A DNA stretch of 64,000 nt, from assembly GCA_029218425.1 (NCBI GenBank), contig JAQXRH010000030.1, forward strand, positions 1 to 64,000, read 5' to 3'. Below, one piece after another: positions 39,812 through 48,843 of this stretch (positions within the stretch are counted from its first letter, which is position 1; the number at the start of each line of letters is the position of its first letter). The position numbers were made by a program, and so were the translations under genes. Under the pieces are notes generated by a model. That model was not told where the DNA came from and did no database searches. It saw only the letters and a list, made by a program, of their open reading frames with translations. Origin of the DNA: Bacteroidales bacterium (GTDB lineage: Bacteria > Bacteroidota > Bacteroidia > Bacteroidales > Muribaculaceae).

Positions 39812-40603
39812 CTACATGAGCTTCACTACTGTGGCGATGCGGCCCGACTTCACCCCCTGACGTCGCGCCGAAAACAAGCGGTCATCACATCGGCTGCACA
39901 ACCGGCTTACAGCCACCCTGTCGCTTCCCACTCCGGCTTCCGACAATGCCACCATCGCCGCTTCTCGCAAATCGACATGCGGTTTCTCACCACATCGTCT
40001 TCTCACCACTGCGGCACCAAATCGCTTTTCAAATCGCTCGGCAAACTGTTCATCTACCTCGTAGCAATCGCCGCATATGCTGGGCCCTATGGCCACATGC
40101 AGCGACCCGCGCACAGCTCCGAGCCGTTCCATAGCCGCCACCGTTGCCTCCACTATGCCGCCATATAGGCCCCGCCATCCCCCATGGGCTATGCCTACCA
40201 CCCCATTATCGCTGGCATTGAACACTATAGGCAAGCAATCTGCCGTATTGACCACCAATGCCACATCGCGCCGCCTACTCACCAGCGCATCGACCGACTC
40301 AAGGCAAGGCTCTTCATCGCCTATCACGGCCACATTGATTGAATGGGTTTGGCGCGGAATAATCAAGCGTTGCATTTCCACACCGACATAATCAGCCAAT
40401 TCCTTGCGGCACTGCGCTATATGCTCGGGGGTATCCCCAGTGTAATGGCACACGCTGAAGCCCTCATAATTACCTCCGCCATATATGCCGTCAACACCGT
40501 TGTCTGACGAGGCGACATGGCCGCGATGCCCATGCGACACATCTCCGCGCATGGTGCTGAACGCCATCGCGCCCTCTCCCACATCAAGCCGCTCTATATC
40601 CAT
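39812..40603 (-). CDS. Polyphenol oxidase/YfiH family (purine nucleoside phosphorylase-like, laccase domain)
   Basis: SINVAVIGDEEPCLESVDALVSRRRDVALVVNTADCLPIVF; GVVGIAHGGWRGLYGGIVEATVAAM; IGPSICGDCYEVDE. Confidence 0.92.
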   Translation of the reverse strand: MDIERLDVGEGAMAFSTMRGDVSHGHRGHVASSDNGVDGIYGGGNYEGFSVCHYTGDTPEHIAQCRKELADYVGVEMQRLIIPRQTHSINVAVIGDEEPCLESVDALVSRRRDVALVVNTADCLPIVFNASDNGVVGIAHGGWRGLYGGIVEATVAAMERLGAVRGSLHVAIGPSICGDCYEVDEQFAERFEKRFGAAVVRRRCGEKPHVDLREAAMVALSEAGVGSDRVAVSRLCSRCDDRLFSARRQGVKSGRIATVVKLM

Positions 40604-40606
40604 AGC

Positions 40607-41839
40607 CTACTTTCCTTCAGCCTCGTCGTAATCGGCGCCGTCGCCGTCATCATAATCATCTTCCGCACTTTCGTCAGGCTCCACATCGTCGCCATATTCC
40701 CAACCTATTTCTTCCCAGTCCTCTTCCTCTACGAACTCGTCATCGTCGACAGGTGTCGGTTCGAAGATAAACTCATCCTCCTCTTTGACGCGATGATTCA
40801 TATCGAGCGGACGGTGGGTAATAGGCAACGGCTCTATGCGGTTGCGGTCATCGACAATCGTCGACCATAATATGTCCTTCAGCTCCGTAAGCCCCTGCCC
40901 CGTCACCGCCGAAATAAATACCGACGGCAACCCTTCGGGCAATGTCTTAGCCATCTCTTCCATCAGCTCCTCGTCGAGCATATCGCTCTTCGACACCGCC
41001 AATACTCGCGGCTTATCGGCCAACTGGGGGTTGAACTGCTCCACCTCATTCACAAGTATCTGATACTGTGCGGCAATATCATCGGCATCGGCCGGCACCA
41101 TAAACAGCAGCACGGCATTGCGCTCTATATGGCGCAAGAACCTCAGCCCCAGGCCGCGTCCCTCGCTCGCCCCTTCAATGATACCGGGGATGTCGGCCAT
41201 CACAAACGACCTGCCGCCACGGTAGCTTACGATGCCAAGTTGCGGCTCCATAGTGGTAAACGGATAGTCGGCTATCTTGGGCCTTGCCTCCGACAATGCC
41301 GACAGCAGGGTCGACTTCCCGGCATTGGGGAAACCTACCAATCCCACATCAGCGAGCAGTTTCAACTCCAATACCACGCTTTTCTCTATCGCCGGTTCGC
41401 CCGGTTGTGCATATCGCGGGGTGCGATTGGTAGCCGATTTGAAATGCCAGTTACCGAGGCCGCCGCGGCCGCCGCGCAACAATTTCACTTCCTGCTCGTG
41501 GTCGGTCACCTCGCACAGATACTCGCCGCTATCGGCATCGTAGACCACGGTGCCACAAGGCACTGTGATGATTACGTCTTCGCCGTCCTTGCCCGAACTG
41601 CGACATTCCGAACCGCTCTCTCCGTTGCCGGCGAAAATATGCCTGCGGTAGCGCAATGGCAACAAGGTCCACATATTGCGGTCGCCTCGCAATATGATAT
41701 GTCCGCCGCGGCCGCCATCGCCGCCATCGGGCCCGCCTTTGGGCACATACTTGGCACGATGGAAATGGCGCGACCCGGCACCACCTTTGCCTGAACGGCA
41801 CAATATCTTCACATAATCTATAAAATTAGATTCCGCCAT
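40607..41839 (-). CDS. obgE: GTPase ObgE/CgtA
   Basis: Gly-rich Obg domain [48 protein letters not shown]; acidic C-terminal tail. Confidence 0.96.
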   Translation of the reverse strand: MAESNFIDYVKILCRSGKGGAGSRHFHRAKYVPKGGPDGGDGGRGGHIILRGDRNMWTLLPLRYRRHIFAGNGESGSECRSSGKDGEDVIITVPCGTVVYDADSGEYLCEVTDHEQEVKLLRGGRGGLGNWHFKSATNRTPRYAQPGEPAIEKSVVLELKLLADVGLVGFPNAGKSTLLSALSEARPKIADYPFTTMEPQLGIVSYRGGRSFVMADIPGIIEGASEGRGLGLRFLRHIERNAVLLFMVPADADDIAAQYQILVNEVEQFNPQLADKPRVLAVSKSDMLDEELMEEMAKTLPEGLPSVFISAVTGQGLTELKDILWSTIVDDRNRIEPLPITHRPLDMNHRVKEEDEFIFEPTPVDDDEFVEEEDWEEIGWEYGDDVEPDESAEDDYDDGDGADYDEAEGK

Positions 41840-41856
41840 ACTTTTTCTTTTGATAG

Positions 41857-42915
41857 TTACTTACTCTTCCTGCCATGATATTTCATAATATCGGCTGCAT
41901 GGCGGAAATCAGCCGGCGTGCCCACGTCAATCCATGTGCCGTTGATAGGGAAATACACTACTTTCAGGCCACGCGCCAACGCATCGTCAATCAAGTCGGT
42001 GGCATCGTAACGTCGGTCGGAAGGCACCATCGCCGCCGCTGCCTTCGATATCATATATATTCCTCCGTTGGCATACAGCGAATACGTGGGCTTCTCCTGC
42101 AATGACGTTATGCGGCTTCCTTCGGTCGACAATATGGCGTAAGGCACCGACACCGTGTAGGGTATCGCCGCCACGGTGATATCGGCCTCTTCCTGACTGT
42201 GGCGTATATACATTTCATCAAGCTGAATGTCGGTAAGCAGGTCGGAATTCATCACCAAGATGGTGTCATTGCTCAACATAGGCAACGCATCGGCAAGCGC
42301 GCCTATAGTGCCGCGCGGCGTTTCCTCCCTGATTGTCTGCACTTTAATTCCTGCTACCGGCTTGGCAAAATGTTCATCAAGCTGTTCGGCGAGATAAGCC
42401 GTGCTCACCACCACCTCGTCTACGCCCACGGCGGCAAGCGCCTCAACATTGTAATCGATTATCGCCTTCCCCTCTATGGGCAGCAATGGCTTGGGCGTGG
42501 TCAGCGTCATAGGGCGCAACCGCTCCCCTTTGCCACCGGCCATTATCAGTGCGCTCAACGGCAGTAGCGAATGCACCTTGTGCAGGTCGACTATCTTCAC
42601 CAACCTGCCGGAGTCGTCGATTACCGGCAACAACCCTATCCCGGCGGCACGCATATCGCGGATGAATGTCACATCCACACGGCTGACGTTCACAGAACGG
42701 AACGATCGGTTCATCACTTCACCGACGTTGCCGTCAAGCCCCACACCGCGTATCAGTGCCCGCCTCACATCGCCATCGGTAACCGTTCCCACCGGGCGAT
42801 GGGTGGCATCGGTCACTATGAGCGTCATCGTGTCGCCCGACAGACGGTCCAATCCTTCTATTGCCATCTTCACCGTAGCCGTCGACGCTATTATATGTCG
42901 TTCTATATCTTGCAT
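41857..42915 (-). CDS. Sugar-phosphate nucleotidyltransferase with N-terminal CBS pair (PtmE-like)
   Basis: CBS-like [27 protein letters not shown]-transferase [39 protein letters not shown]. Confidence 0.85.
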   Translation of the reverse strand: MQDIERHIIASTATVKMAIEGLDRLSGDTMTLIVTDATHRPVGTVTDGDVRRALIRGVGLDGNVGEVMNRSFRSVNVSRVDVTFIRDMRAAGIGLLPVIDDSGRLVKIVDLHKVHSLLPLSALIMAGGKGERLRPMTLTTPKPLLPIEGKAIIDYNVEALAAVGVDEVVVSTAYLAEQLDEHFAKPVAGIKVQTIREETPRGTIGALADALPMLSNDTILVMNSDLLTDIQLDEMYIRHSQEEADITVAAIPYTVSVPYAILSTEGSRITSLQEKPTYSLYANGGIYMISKAAAAMVPSDRRYDATDLIDDALARGLKVVYFPINGTWIDVGTPADFRHAADIMKYHGRKSK

Positions 42916-42959
42916 ATCTGCAAAGTTACAATTTTTCCATTATTTCACTCCCCTATCGC

Positions 42960-43646
42960 TCACACTTTTTCACCGAGAAGGCTACTGGCGACTATCAAGT
43001 CAATAGGCGCATCAATGTCGATTGAGCGGTCGAAAGGCATCACGTAGGGGATGCGGCGGGGGAATGCACCCATAGGCATCTTCCTGATGCTCACCGGATT
43101 AATCACGTACACCGCACCATTGTACTCATAGGCGTGGGGCACATCCTGGCGCCGCGTGTACAGGCCATCGCCCTTGCTCACGTGCAGATACCCGGCATCG
43201 TCGGTTTCAAAACAGTTGTAATAGGGGTTGCTGCGAGCTTCGGCTACGCTCACCACCATGTCCACGCCGTCGTGATACAGCCCCATGGCCCCGGCTATGT
43301 CGTCGGCGATGCGCAACGGCGATGTAGGTTGCAACAGCACCACGGCGTCGTAGTCCATCCCTTGCCGTTCCGCCCAGTCCATCACGTCAAGTATCACTTC
43401 ACGCGACCCTGCCTTATCGGTAGCCAACTCGGCCGGACGCATGTACTCTACGTCGAGCCCGCATCGTCGCGCCACGGCGGCTATCTCCTCGGAGTCGGTC
43501 GACAACACTATCCGCTCTTTCGGCGCTATCTCAAGCGCCGCCTTTATGCTGTAATCTATCAGCGGCCTTCCGTTGAGCGGCACGATATTCTTCTTCGGTA
43601 TCCCTTTGCTGCCTCCACGGGCCGGGATTATTATCAATGGTTTCAT
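42960..43646 (-). CDS. Acylneuraminate/nonulosonate cytidylyltransferase (NeuA/LegF/PtmB-like)
   Basis: MKPLIIIPARGGSKGIPKKNIVPLNGRPLIDYSIKAAL; LLQPTSPLR; ATG overlaps the upstream epimerase stop (ATGA). Confidence 0.88.
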   Translation of the reverse strand: MKPLIIIPARGGSKGIPKKNIVPLNGRPLIDYSIKAALEIAPKERIVLSTDSEEIAAVARRCGLDVEYMRPAELATDKAGSREVILDVMDWAERQGMDYDAVVLLQPTSPLRIADDIAGAMGLYHDGVDMVVSVAEARSNPYYNCFETDDAGYLHVSKGDGLYTRRQDVPHAYEYNGAVYVINPVSIRKMPMGAFPRRIPYVMPFDRSIDIDAPIDLIVASSLLGEKV

Positions 43647-44809
43647 ATATCGTAAAATCTTTTCGGCAACAATGTGGCGATATCGCACTCGGCAAGGCAG
43701 TCGGCTATCATCTCCGCCGTGTCATCGTGCTGATAGGGATTGGGGGTAAGACGTGCACGGGTTTTAGCTTCGGGGGTGAGAGCCATAGTGATAGCGGCAT
43801 CTATAGCGTCGGCATCGTCGCCGCAATGTATCACTGCCTCCGATGCCGTGCGCCCCTGCTGCCGCATACCTATATTCACTACCGGCACGCCCGCCGACGG
43901 CACTTCCACTACCCCGCTCGACGAATTACCAACCACGGCACTCACATAGTGCAGCGCCGAACGGTATCGCAAAGCGCCCAACGACGGCACTGCCAACACC
44001 TCAGCCCCGCGACGTGCCTGGTAGGCCTTTATCATCGCTATGATTTCGGCGCTATTGGGGTCGTTATTGGGATATGTGATTATAACTTTGCAATCTTTAT
44101 GCCGGTCGAGCGCTTCAAGCAGGGCGCCGAAGCGCAGAGCCGGTGACTCGGCATCGTTGGTGGCTGGATGGTAGGTCACCAACAGCGTCGTGCGGTCAAT
44201 GTTGAAACCTATCGACGCCTCCAGCTCCTCACGGCGCATTATCGGCGCATGGAGCATGTTCCACACCCCTAAAGCCCCGGTGTTAAGCACTCTGTCGGGC
44301 TGTTCGCCCATTGCCACGAGCCGCCGCCGATGCTGCTCGGTAGTCGCAAAATGTATCGCCGACAGCTTGCTTATCGCATGGCGAATGTTATCGTCAATGG
44401 CTCCCATCGTAATCTCGCCGCCCGAAATATGCGCTATAGGGATATGCAGCATTGTGGCGGCCGACGCCACGGCAAGCATCTCAAACCTGTCGCCCAATAT
44501 CAGCAACAGGTCGGGGCGCAATCGTCCCAACGTACGCGACATGTCGGCAAGGTGCTCACCCATAGCAACTGCCGTGTCCACCTCGCTATCGGAGGCGTAG
44601 GCCATAGGCACGAGCGCCACCGGCTCAAAGCCGTCATCGCGTATTTCGTTGACCGTCATACCGCGGCTCTCGTCAAGATGCATATTGGTGGCGACGATGC
44701 TTACCCTCACATTTCCACAGCTTTGCAACGACTTAGCCACTGGCGACAATAGCCCCCAGTCGGCCCGCGTCGACGTCACTATAACAATATCTCTAACATT
44801 CCCATTCAT
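43643..44809 (-). CDS. UDP-N-acetylglucosamine-type 2-epimerase, hydrolysing (NeuC/LegG-like)
   Basis: IVIVTSTRADWGLLSPVAKSLQ; LGDRFEMLAVASAATMLHIPIAHISGGEITMGAIDDNIRHAISKLS; likely start MNGNVRD at 44809. Confidence 0.9.
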   Translation of the reverse strand: MNGNVRDIVIVTSTRADWGLLSPVAKSLQSCGNVRVSIVATNMHLDESRGMTVNEIRDDGFEPVALVPMAYASDSEVDTAVAMGEHLADMSRTLGRLRPDLLLILGDRFEMLAVASAATMLHIPIAHISGGEITMGAIDDNIRHAISKLSAIHFATTEQHRRRLVAMGEQPDRVLNTGALGVWNMLHAPIMRREELEASIGFNIDRTTLLVTYHPATNDAESPALRFGALLEALDRHKDCKVIITYPNNDPNSAEIIAMIKAYQARRGAEVLAVPSLGALRYRSALHYVSAVVGNSSSGVVEVPSAGVPVVNIGMRQQGRTASEAVIHCGDDADAIDAAITMALTPEAKTRARLTPNPYQHDDTAEMIADCLAECDIATLLPKRFYDI

Positions 44810-44829
44810 GACATTTTGCTTTTCTCCCA

Positions 44830-44837
44830 CAAAATTA
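44830..44837 (-). promoter_or_regulatory. Bacteroidetes -7 box (TAATTTTG on minus) for the epimerase operon
   Basis: CAAAATTA on +; upstream TTG at about 19-bp spacing. Confidence 0.5.
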
Positions 44838-45110
44838 GCACATTTTCTCGACAATGCAATAACCACACCACCCCGCCGAGAGCTCGCCGCCACAGTTTGC
44901 CACCAGCTTGCGCCACCCATCCCGACTGCCGCCGCCACCCACCGGCGCAGCTTGCTGCCCCGCCGACAGATCTCCGACGGCCGGCCACGTCGGAGCGATA
45001 TACGCATTGGCTTCCACCTGCTTGCATCCGATTTTGCTTCGGATTTGCATTTCATTTGGCTTGCCCACCGAAATTGTGAAGATTTTCTTGCTCAAATTAT
45101 CATAATTTAT

Positions 45111-45118
45111 TACTTTTG
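45111..45118 (+). promoter_or_regulatory. Bacteroidetes -7 box (TACTTTTG) upstream of cstA
   Basis: TAnnTTTG with TTG at 45088-45090 (20-bp spacer). Confidence 0.5.
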
Positions 45119-45147
45119 GCAACGCAAAAACAATCTTTCTTTTATCA

Positions 45148-46599
45148 ATGACTTTATTCTTAATTGCTTTGGCGATACTTGTTGGAGGCTACTTCATCTA
45201 CGGTTTCGTGGTAGAACGTATCTTCGGCATTGATGCCAAACGTCTTACGCCATGCGTAGACCACCCCGACGGGGTTGACTATGTGCCACTACCCACTTGG
45301 AAAGTATTCCTTATACAATTTCTCAACATTGCCGGCATAGGCCCGATATTTGGAGCCATAATGGGAGTGATGTACGGCCCGGCGGCATTCCTGTGGATTT
45401 CATTAGGCACCATCTTCGGCGGAGCTGTCCACGACTTCATTTCCGCAATGATATCGCTCCGCAACAACGGCAAATCGCTGCCACAGATTGTAGGCATGGA
45501 GCTCGGGCGGCGCATCCAATCGGTAATGGGCCTGTTCACCGTCTTTCTCCTTATCATGGTGGTTGCTGTCTTTGTCACCACTCCCGCCGGGTTGCTCGCA
45601 TCGCTCACCCCCGACCATCTTTCGGTCACCTTCTGGACCGTGGTGATATTTGCCTACTATATTCTCGCCACGCTACTTCCTATTGACAAACTCATAGGCC
45701 GCATCTACCCGATATTCGGGTTGGCGCTCCTGGTCATGGCTGCCGGCATCATGGGCTACCTGCTATTCAGCGGCATAGAGATACCCGCCTACATCAGCGA
45801 AGGCTTTGCCAACCGCAAGGCCGACCCGTCGAATGCGCCATTGTTCCCGATGATGTTTGTATCGATAGCTTGTGGCGCCATCTCCGGATTCCATGCCACG
45901 CAGTCGCCGATGATGGCACGATGCCTTAAAAACGAGAAGATGGCACGCCCGGTGTTCTACGGGGCGATGGTGGCTGAAGGTATTGTAGCACTGGTGTGGG
46001 CGGCCGCCGCTATCGCTTTCTGCGGCTCCTACCAAGCCATTGCCGATTTCGTCGCGACGCACACCGGCGGCACCGGCGACCTCGTCAAGGCCATATGCGA
46101 CAATTGGCTCGGATTGGCCGGCGGTCTTTTAGCCATTCTCGGCGTAATCGCCGCACCTATCACCACGGGCGACACTGCTATGCGTTCGGCTCGCCTGATT
46201 ATTGCCGACACTTTCTCCATCAAGCAGGACACCATAGTGCGCCGACTGATTGTCTCTCTCCCCATCATCGTTGTGTCATTCTTGCTCATGCAAATCGACT
46301 TCACAGTGCTGTGGCGCTACTTTGCATGGAGCAACCAGACGCTCTCGGTGTTCACCCTTTGGGCTGTAACGGTCTACCTCGCTCGTTATCGCAAATTCTA
46401 TATCGTGACCCTCATCCCGGCGCTATTCATGACAATGGTATGCCTGAGCTACATCCTCTTTGCCCCGTTGGGCGTGCCCACAAAAGGCATCGGATTGCCT
46501 ATCGACACCGCCATCATTATAGCAGGCATTGTCACAATCTCGTTCCTTGCCATCTTCGCACGCTGGCTAAGCCGACGTAAAGACACAATCGAGAAATAA
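45148..46599 (+). CDS. Carbon starvation CstA family transporter
   Basis: KRLTPCVDHPDGVDYVPLPTWKVFLIQFLNIAGIGPIFGAIMGVMYGPAAFLWI; polytopic. Confidence 0.92.
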   Translation: MTLFLIALAILVGGYFIYGFVVERIFGIDAKRLTPCVDHPDGVDYVPLPTWKVFLIQFLNIAGIGPIFGAIMGVMYGPAAFLWISLGTIFGGAVHDFISAMISLRNNGKSLPQIVGMELGRRIQSVMGLFTVFLLIMVVAVFVTTPAGLLASLTPDHLSVTFWTVVIFAYYILATLLPIDKLIGRIYPIFGLALLVMAAGIMGYLLFSGIEIPAYISEGFANRKADPSNAPLFPMMFVSIACGAISGFHATQSPMMARCLKNEKMARPVFYGAMVAEGIVALVWAAAAIAFCGSYQAIADFVATHTGGTGDLVKAICDNWLGLAGGLLAILGVIAAPITTGDTAMRSARLIIADTFSIKQDTIVRRLIVSLPIIVVSFLLMQIDFTVLWRYFAWSNQTLSVFTLWAVTVYLARYRKFYIVTLIPALFMTMVCLSYILFAPLGVPTKGIGLPIDTAIIIAGIVTISFLAIFARWLSRRKDTIEK

Positions 46600-46636
46600 C
46601 CCATAATAAAATTATCAACCTTTTATACCACATAGT

Positions 46637-47812
46637 ATGAATCAACAACCTCCCACAATTAGCAACAAACTGACAGGGGCCGCATTAGGCGCCACCCTCG
46701 CCATGTTGCCGTTAGCTTTTTTATCGTTGCTCAATGCCTTAGGAGTAATCAAATATCTTGGTGACGACCTCGGCATTGTTATGGTCATCCTACAATTTGT
46801 CGGATGCATAATTTGGGCAATATGCTTAGGAAGCTGTATCGCCCCATCCAAACGTTTGTCAATACCTACCTCCGGCTTCACAGCCGCTGTCATCGGTATT
46901 ATTATTGGTGGATTGCTACAAGTATTAATATTTTTTGTCGAGGATTTACAGGAGATGTTTCTCGAAGCAATTTATTCCAATGGCGATGGAATCGTCGGAT
47001 TTGTAATCTTTCTGCTCCTCACTTGTATTGTCAACCTACCTATTGCATTCGGATTGGTATCCATCGGGAAACACCTGCCGTCGCTGAAGAAAGCTAAAAT
47101 TATGTATTTCCAATTAGCGGGATTTCCCCTCATAATACTCGTTTTTGCTTTAATCATATTAAAGAATAGTTACAGCTATCATGCATTTAATACATTTGCT
47201 ATTATAATTACAGCACTTCTTTTCCTCTTTTGCGCAATTGCTATCAGCGGATGGTGGGGCGCAGCAAGCAATGCACGCAAGATTGAAAGCGAATTTCAAA
47301 ATGACGACGAACCGGCTTTGCAGCCCACCTACGTGGAGCAACCTACATCAATGCCTACCCCACCGCCGATGCCAGCAACACCGGCCCAGCAGAACTTTGC
47401 CCCTCGCACCGCCTCTATGGTGACCGACGATCAAAAGAAGTTGCTCATGGGGATGAACAACGATGAACTCGTCAAAATAGTCAACAACCCCAGCCTTTAT
47501 GCCAATCCCGCATTTGTAGAAGAAGCGCGCCGCATGCTCTCCAAACGCCAAGGATGGGAACTCATCAAAGACTATAGCGACGAACAGCTCCTCGACATTG
47601 TGCACAACAACGTGCAACAATTCTCCAACGATGTGCTCGATGCCGCTTCTATGGAACTGCTCTCCCGTCAGAACCCCACCTTCTACAACGAAGTAGCATC
47701 AATGACTACCCAAGAGCTTCAAGGCGTCGTATCAAATGCCGCCAACTACTACGACGGCTACATCCAACTCGCATATCAGATACTACAGCAACGGCTCAAC
47801 CCCAAGGCTTAA
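46637..47812 (+). CDS. Uncharacterised multi-TM protein with C-terminal three-fold ~36-aa repeat
   Basis: Hydrophobic N-terminal half, Pro-rich linker PTSMPTPPPMPATPAQQ, then repeats NDELVKIVNNPSLYANPAFVEEARRML / DEQLLDIVHNNVQQFSNDVLDAASMELL / TQELQGVVSNAANYYDGYIQLAYQIL. Confidence 0.75.
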   Translation: MNQQPPTISNKLTGAALGATLAMLPLAFLSLLNALGVIKYLGDDLGIVMVILQFVGCIIWAICLGSCIAPSKRLSIPTSGFTAAVIGIIIGGLLQVLIFFVEDLQEMFLEAIYSNGDGIVGFVIFLLLTCIVNLPIAFGLVSIGKHLPSLKKAKIMYFQLAGFPLIILVFALIILKNSYSYHAFNTFAIIITALLFLFCAIAISGWWGAASNARKIESEFQNDDEPALQPTYVEQPTSMPTPPPMPATPAQQNFAPRTASMVTDDQKKLLMGMNNDELVKIVNNPSLYANPAFVEEARRMLSKRQGWELIKDYSDEQLLDIVHNNVQQFSNDVLDAASMELLSRQNPTFYNEVASMTTQELQGVVSNAANYYDGYIQLAYQILQQRLNPKA

Positions 47813-47825
47813 CCCTTGGGGCCGG

Positions 47826-47852
47826 CGTCGGGAGGCAATCAGCCTCCCGACG
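47826..47852 (+). terminator. Hairpin terminator
   Basis: CGTCGGGAGGC-AATCA-GCCTCCCGACG followed by a T-rich stretch. Confidence 0.8.
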
Positions 47853-48016
47853 TATTTTACAGTTTTTTTCACCTGCTGCGTTAAAAAATTGCTAAAAAAT
47901 CGCCAAAATTAAGCAAAAGCTATTGCAGAATAAAAAAAACTTTGTACCTTTGCAGCGTTGAAATCAGAAACGCCCTACTTTTTAAAAGGCAATTTTGAAA
48001 TTGACATACACCAGAT

Positions 48017-48091
<75 letters not shown>

Positions 48092-48167
48092 CAAAAAAAA
48101 TTTCATAAGCTGTCTAACTTTTTAGGCAGCTTTTTGTTTAAAATACACCCCCTCAATCCTCAATATC

Positions 48168-48755
48168 ATGCTTCAGTTTATAACCTCAAAATCCGACAAT
48201 TACGACATAGCACAACAAGCACGGATGGCCATAGATGGCGGTTGCCTCTGGATACAAGTATCCAATTCCTTGCCCGAAGGAACCACACAGAAGCAAGCTC
48301 TGCAAGATATAAAGCAGCTATGCGAAGACAGCGAGGTATTTCTCATCGTCGACTCCGATGTCAATCTCGCCAAAGAGATGCAGATACATGGCGTGCACCT
48401 CAAGACGGGCGACATGAAGCCGGGGCAAGCGCGCGAGGAGCTTGGCGCAGAAGCCATCATAGGCGTCGACGTCGACACCGCCGCCGACATCCTATCGCTC
48501 AAAGGCCGCGACATGGACTACGTGGTCATCGATTTCGACGACAAGCACGATGTCGAAGCCATTGCCAAGATAGTCGACGAAGTGAGGCGCGATGGGTTTG
48601 ACATTAACATTGTCGTAAGAGGCGATATCGACATGCCCGTCATGTACCAACTCAAATCGGTGGGCGTAAACGGCTTCGCCATGTCTAACAAGATACTTGA
48701 CTCCGCCGACCCCGTAGAAGCCACCGCCGGCATCCTCAACGCATTGGGCCAATAG
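48168..48755 (+). CDS. Thiamine-phosphate synthase (ThiE)-like TIM-barrel protein
   Basis: LIVDSDVNLAKEMQIHGVHLKTGDMKPGQAREELGAEAIIGVDVDTAAD resembles ThiE. Confidence 0.6.
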   Translation: MLQFITSKSDNYDIAQQARMAIDGGCLWIQVSNSLPEGTTQKQALQDIKQLCEDSEVFLIVDSDVNLAKEMQIHGVHLKTGDMKPGQAREELGAEAIIGVDVDTAADILSLKGRDMDYVVIDFDDKHDVEAIAKIVDEVRRDGFDINIVVRGDIDMPVMYQLKSVGVNGFAMSNKILDSADPVEATAGILNALGQ

Positions 48756-48843
48756 CACACGACACTGCGCCACATGCATGGCGATCCTCATAGCACCCAC
48801 CGAGGCGCATAATCTAATCCGATAAATTATCTCCGACATTAAG

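Noticed and set aside
44810-45055. N-terminal extension of the epimerase ORF and the overlapping short ORFs on both strands as real coding sequence
   Set aside because: The family start MNGNVRDIVIVTSTRADWG begins at 44809 just downstream of a -7 promoter box; overlapping ORFs arise from GC-rich composition
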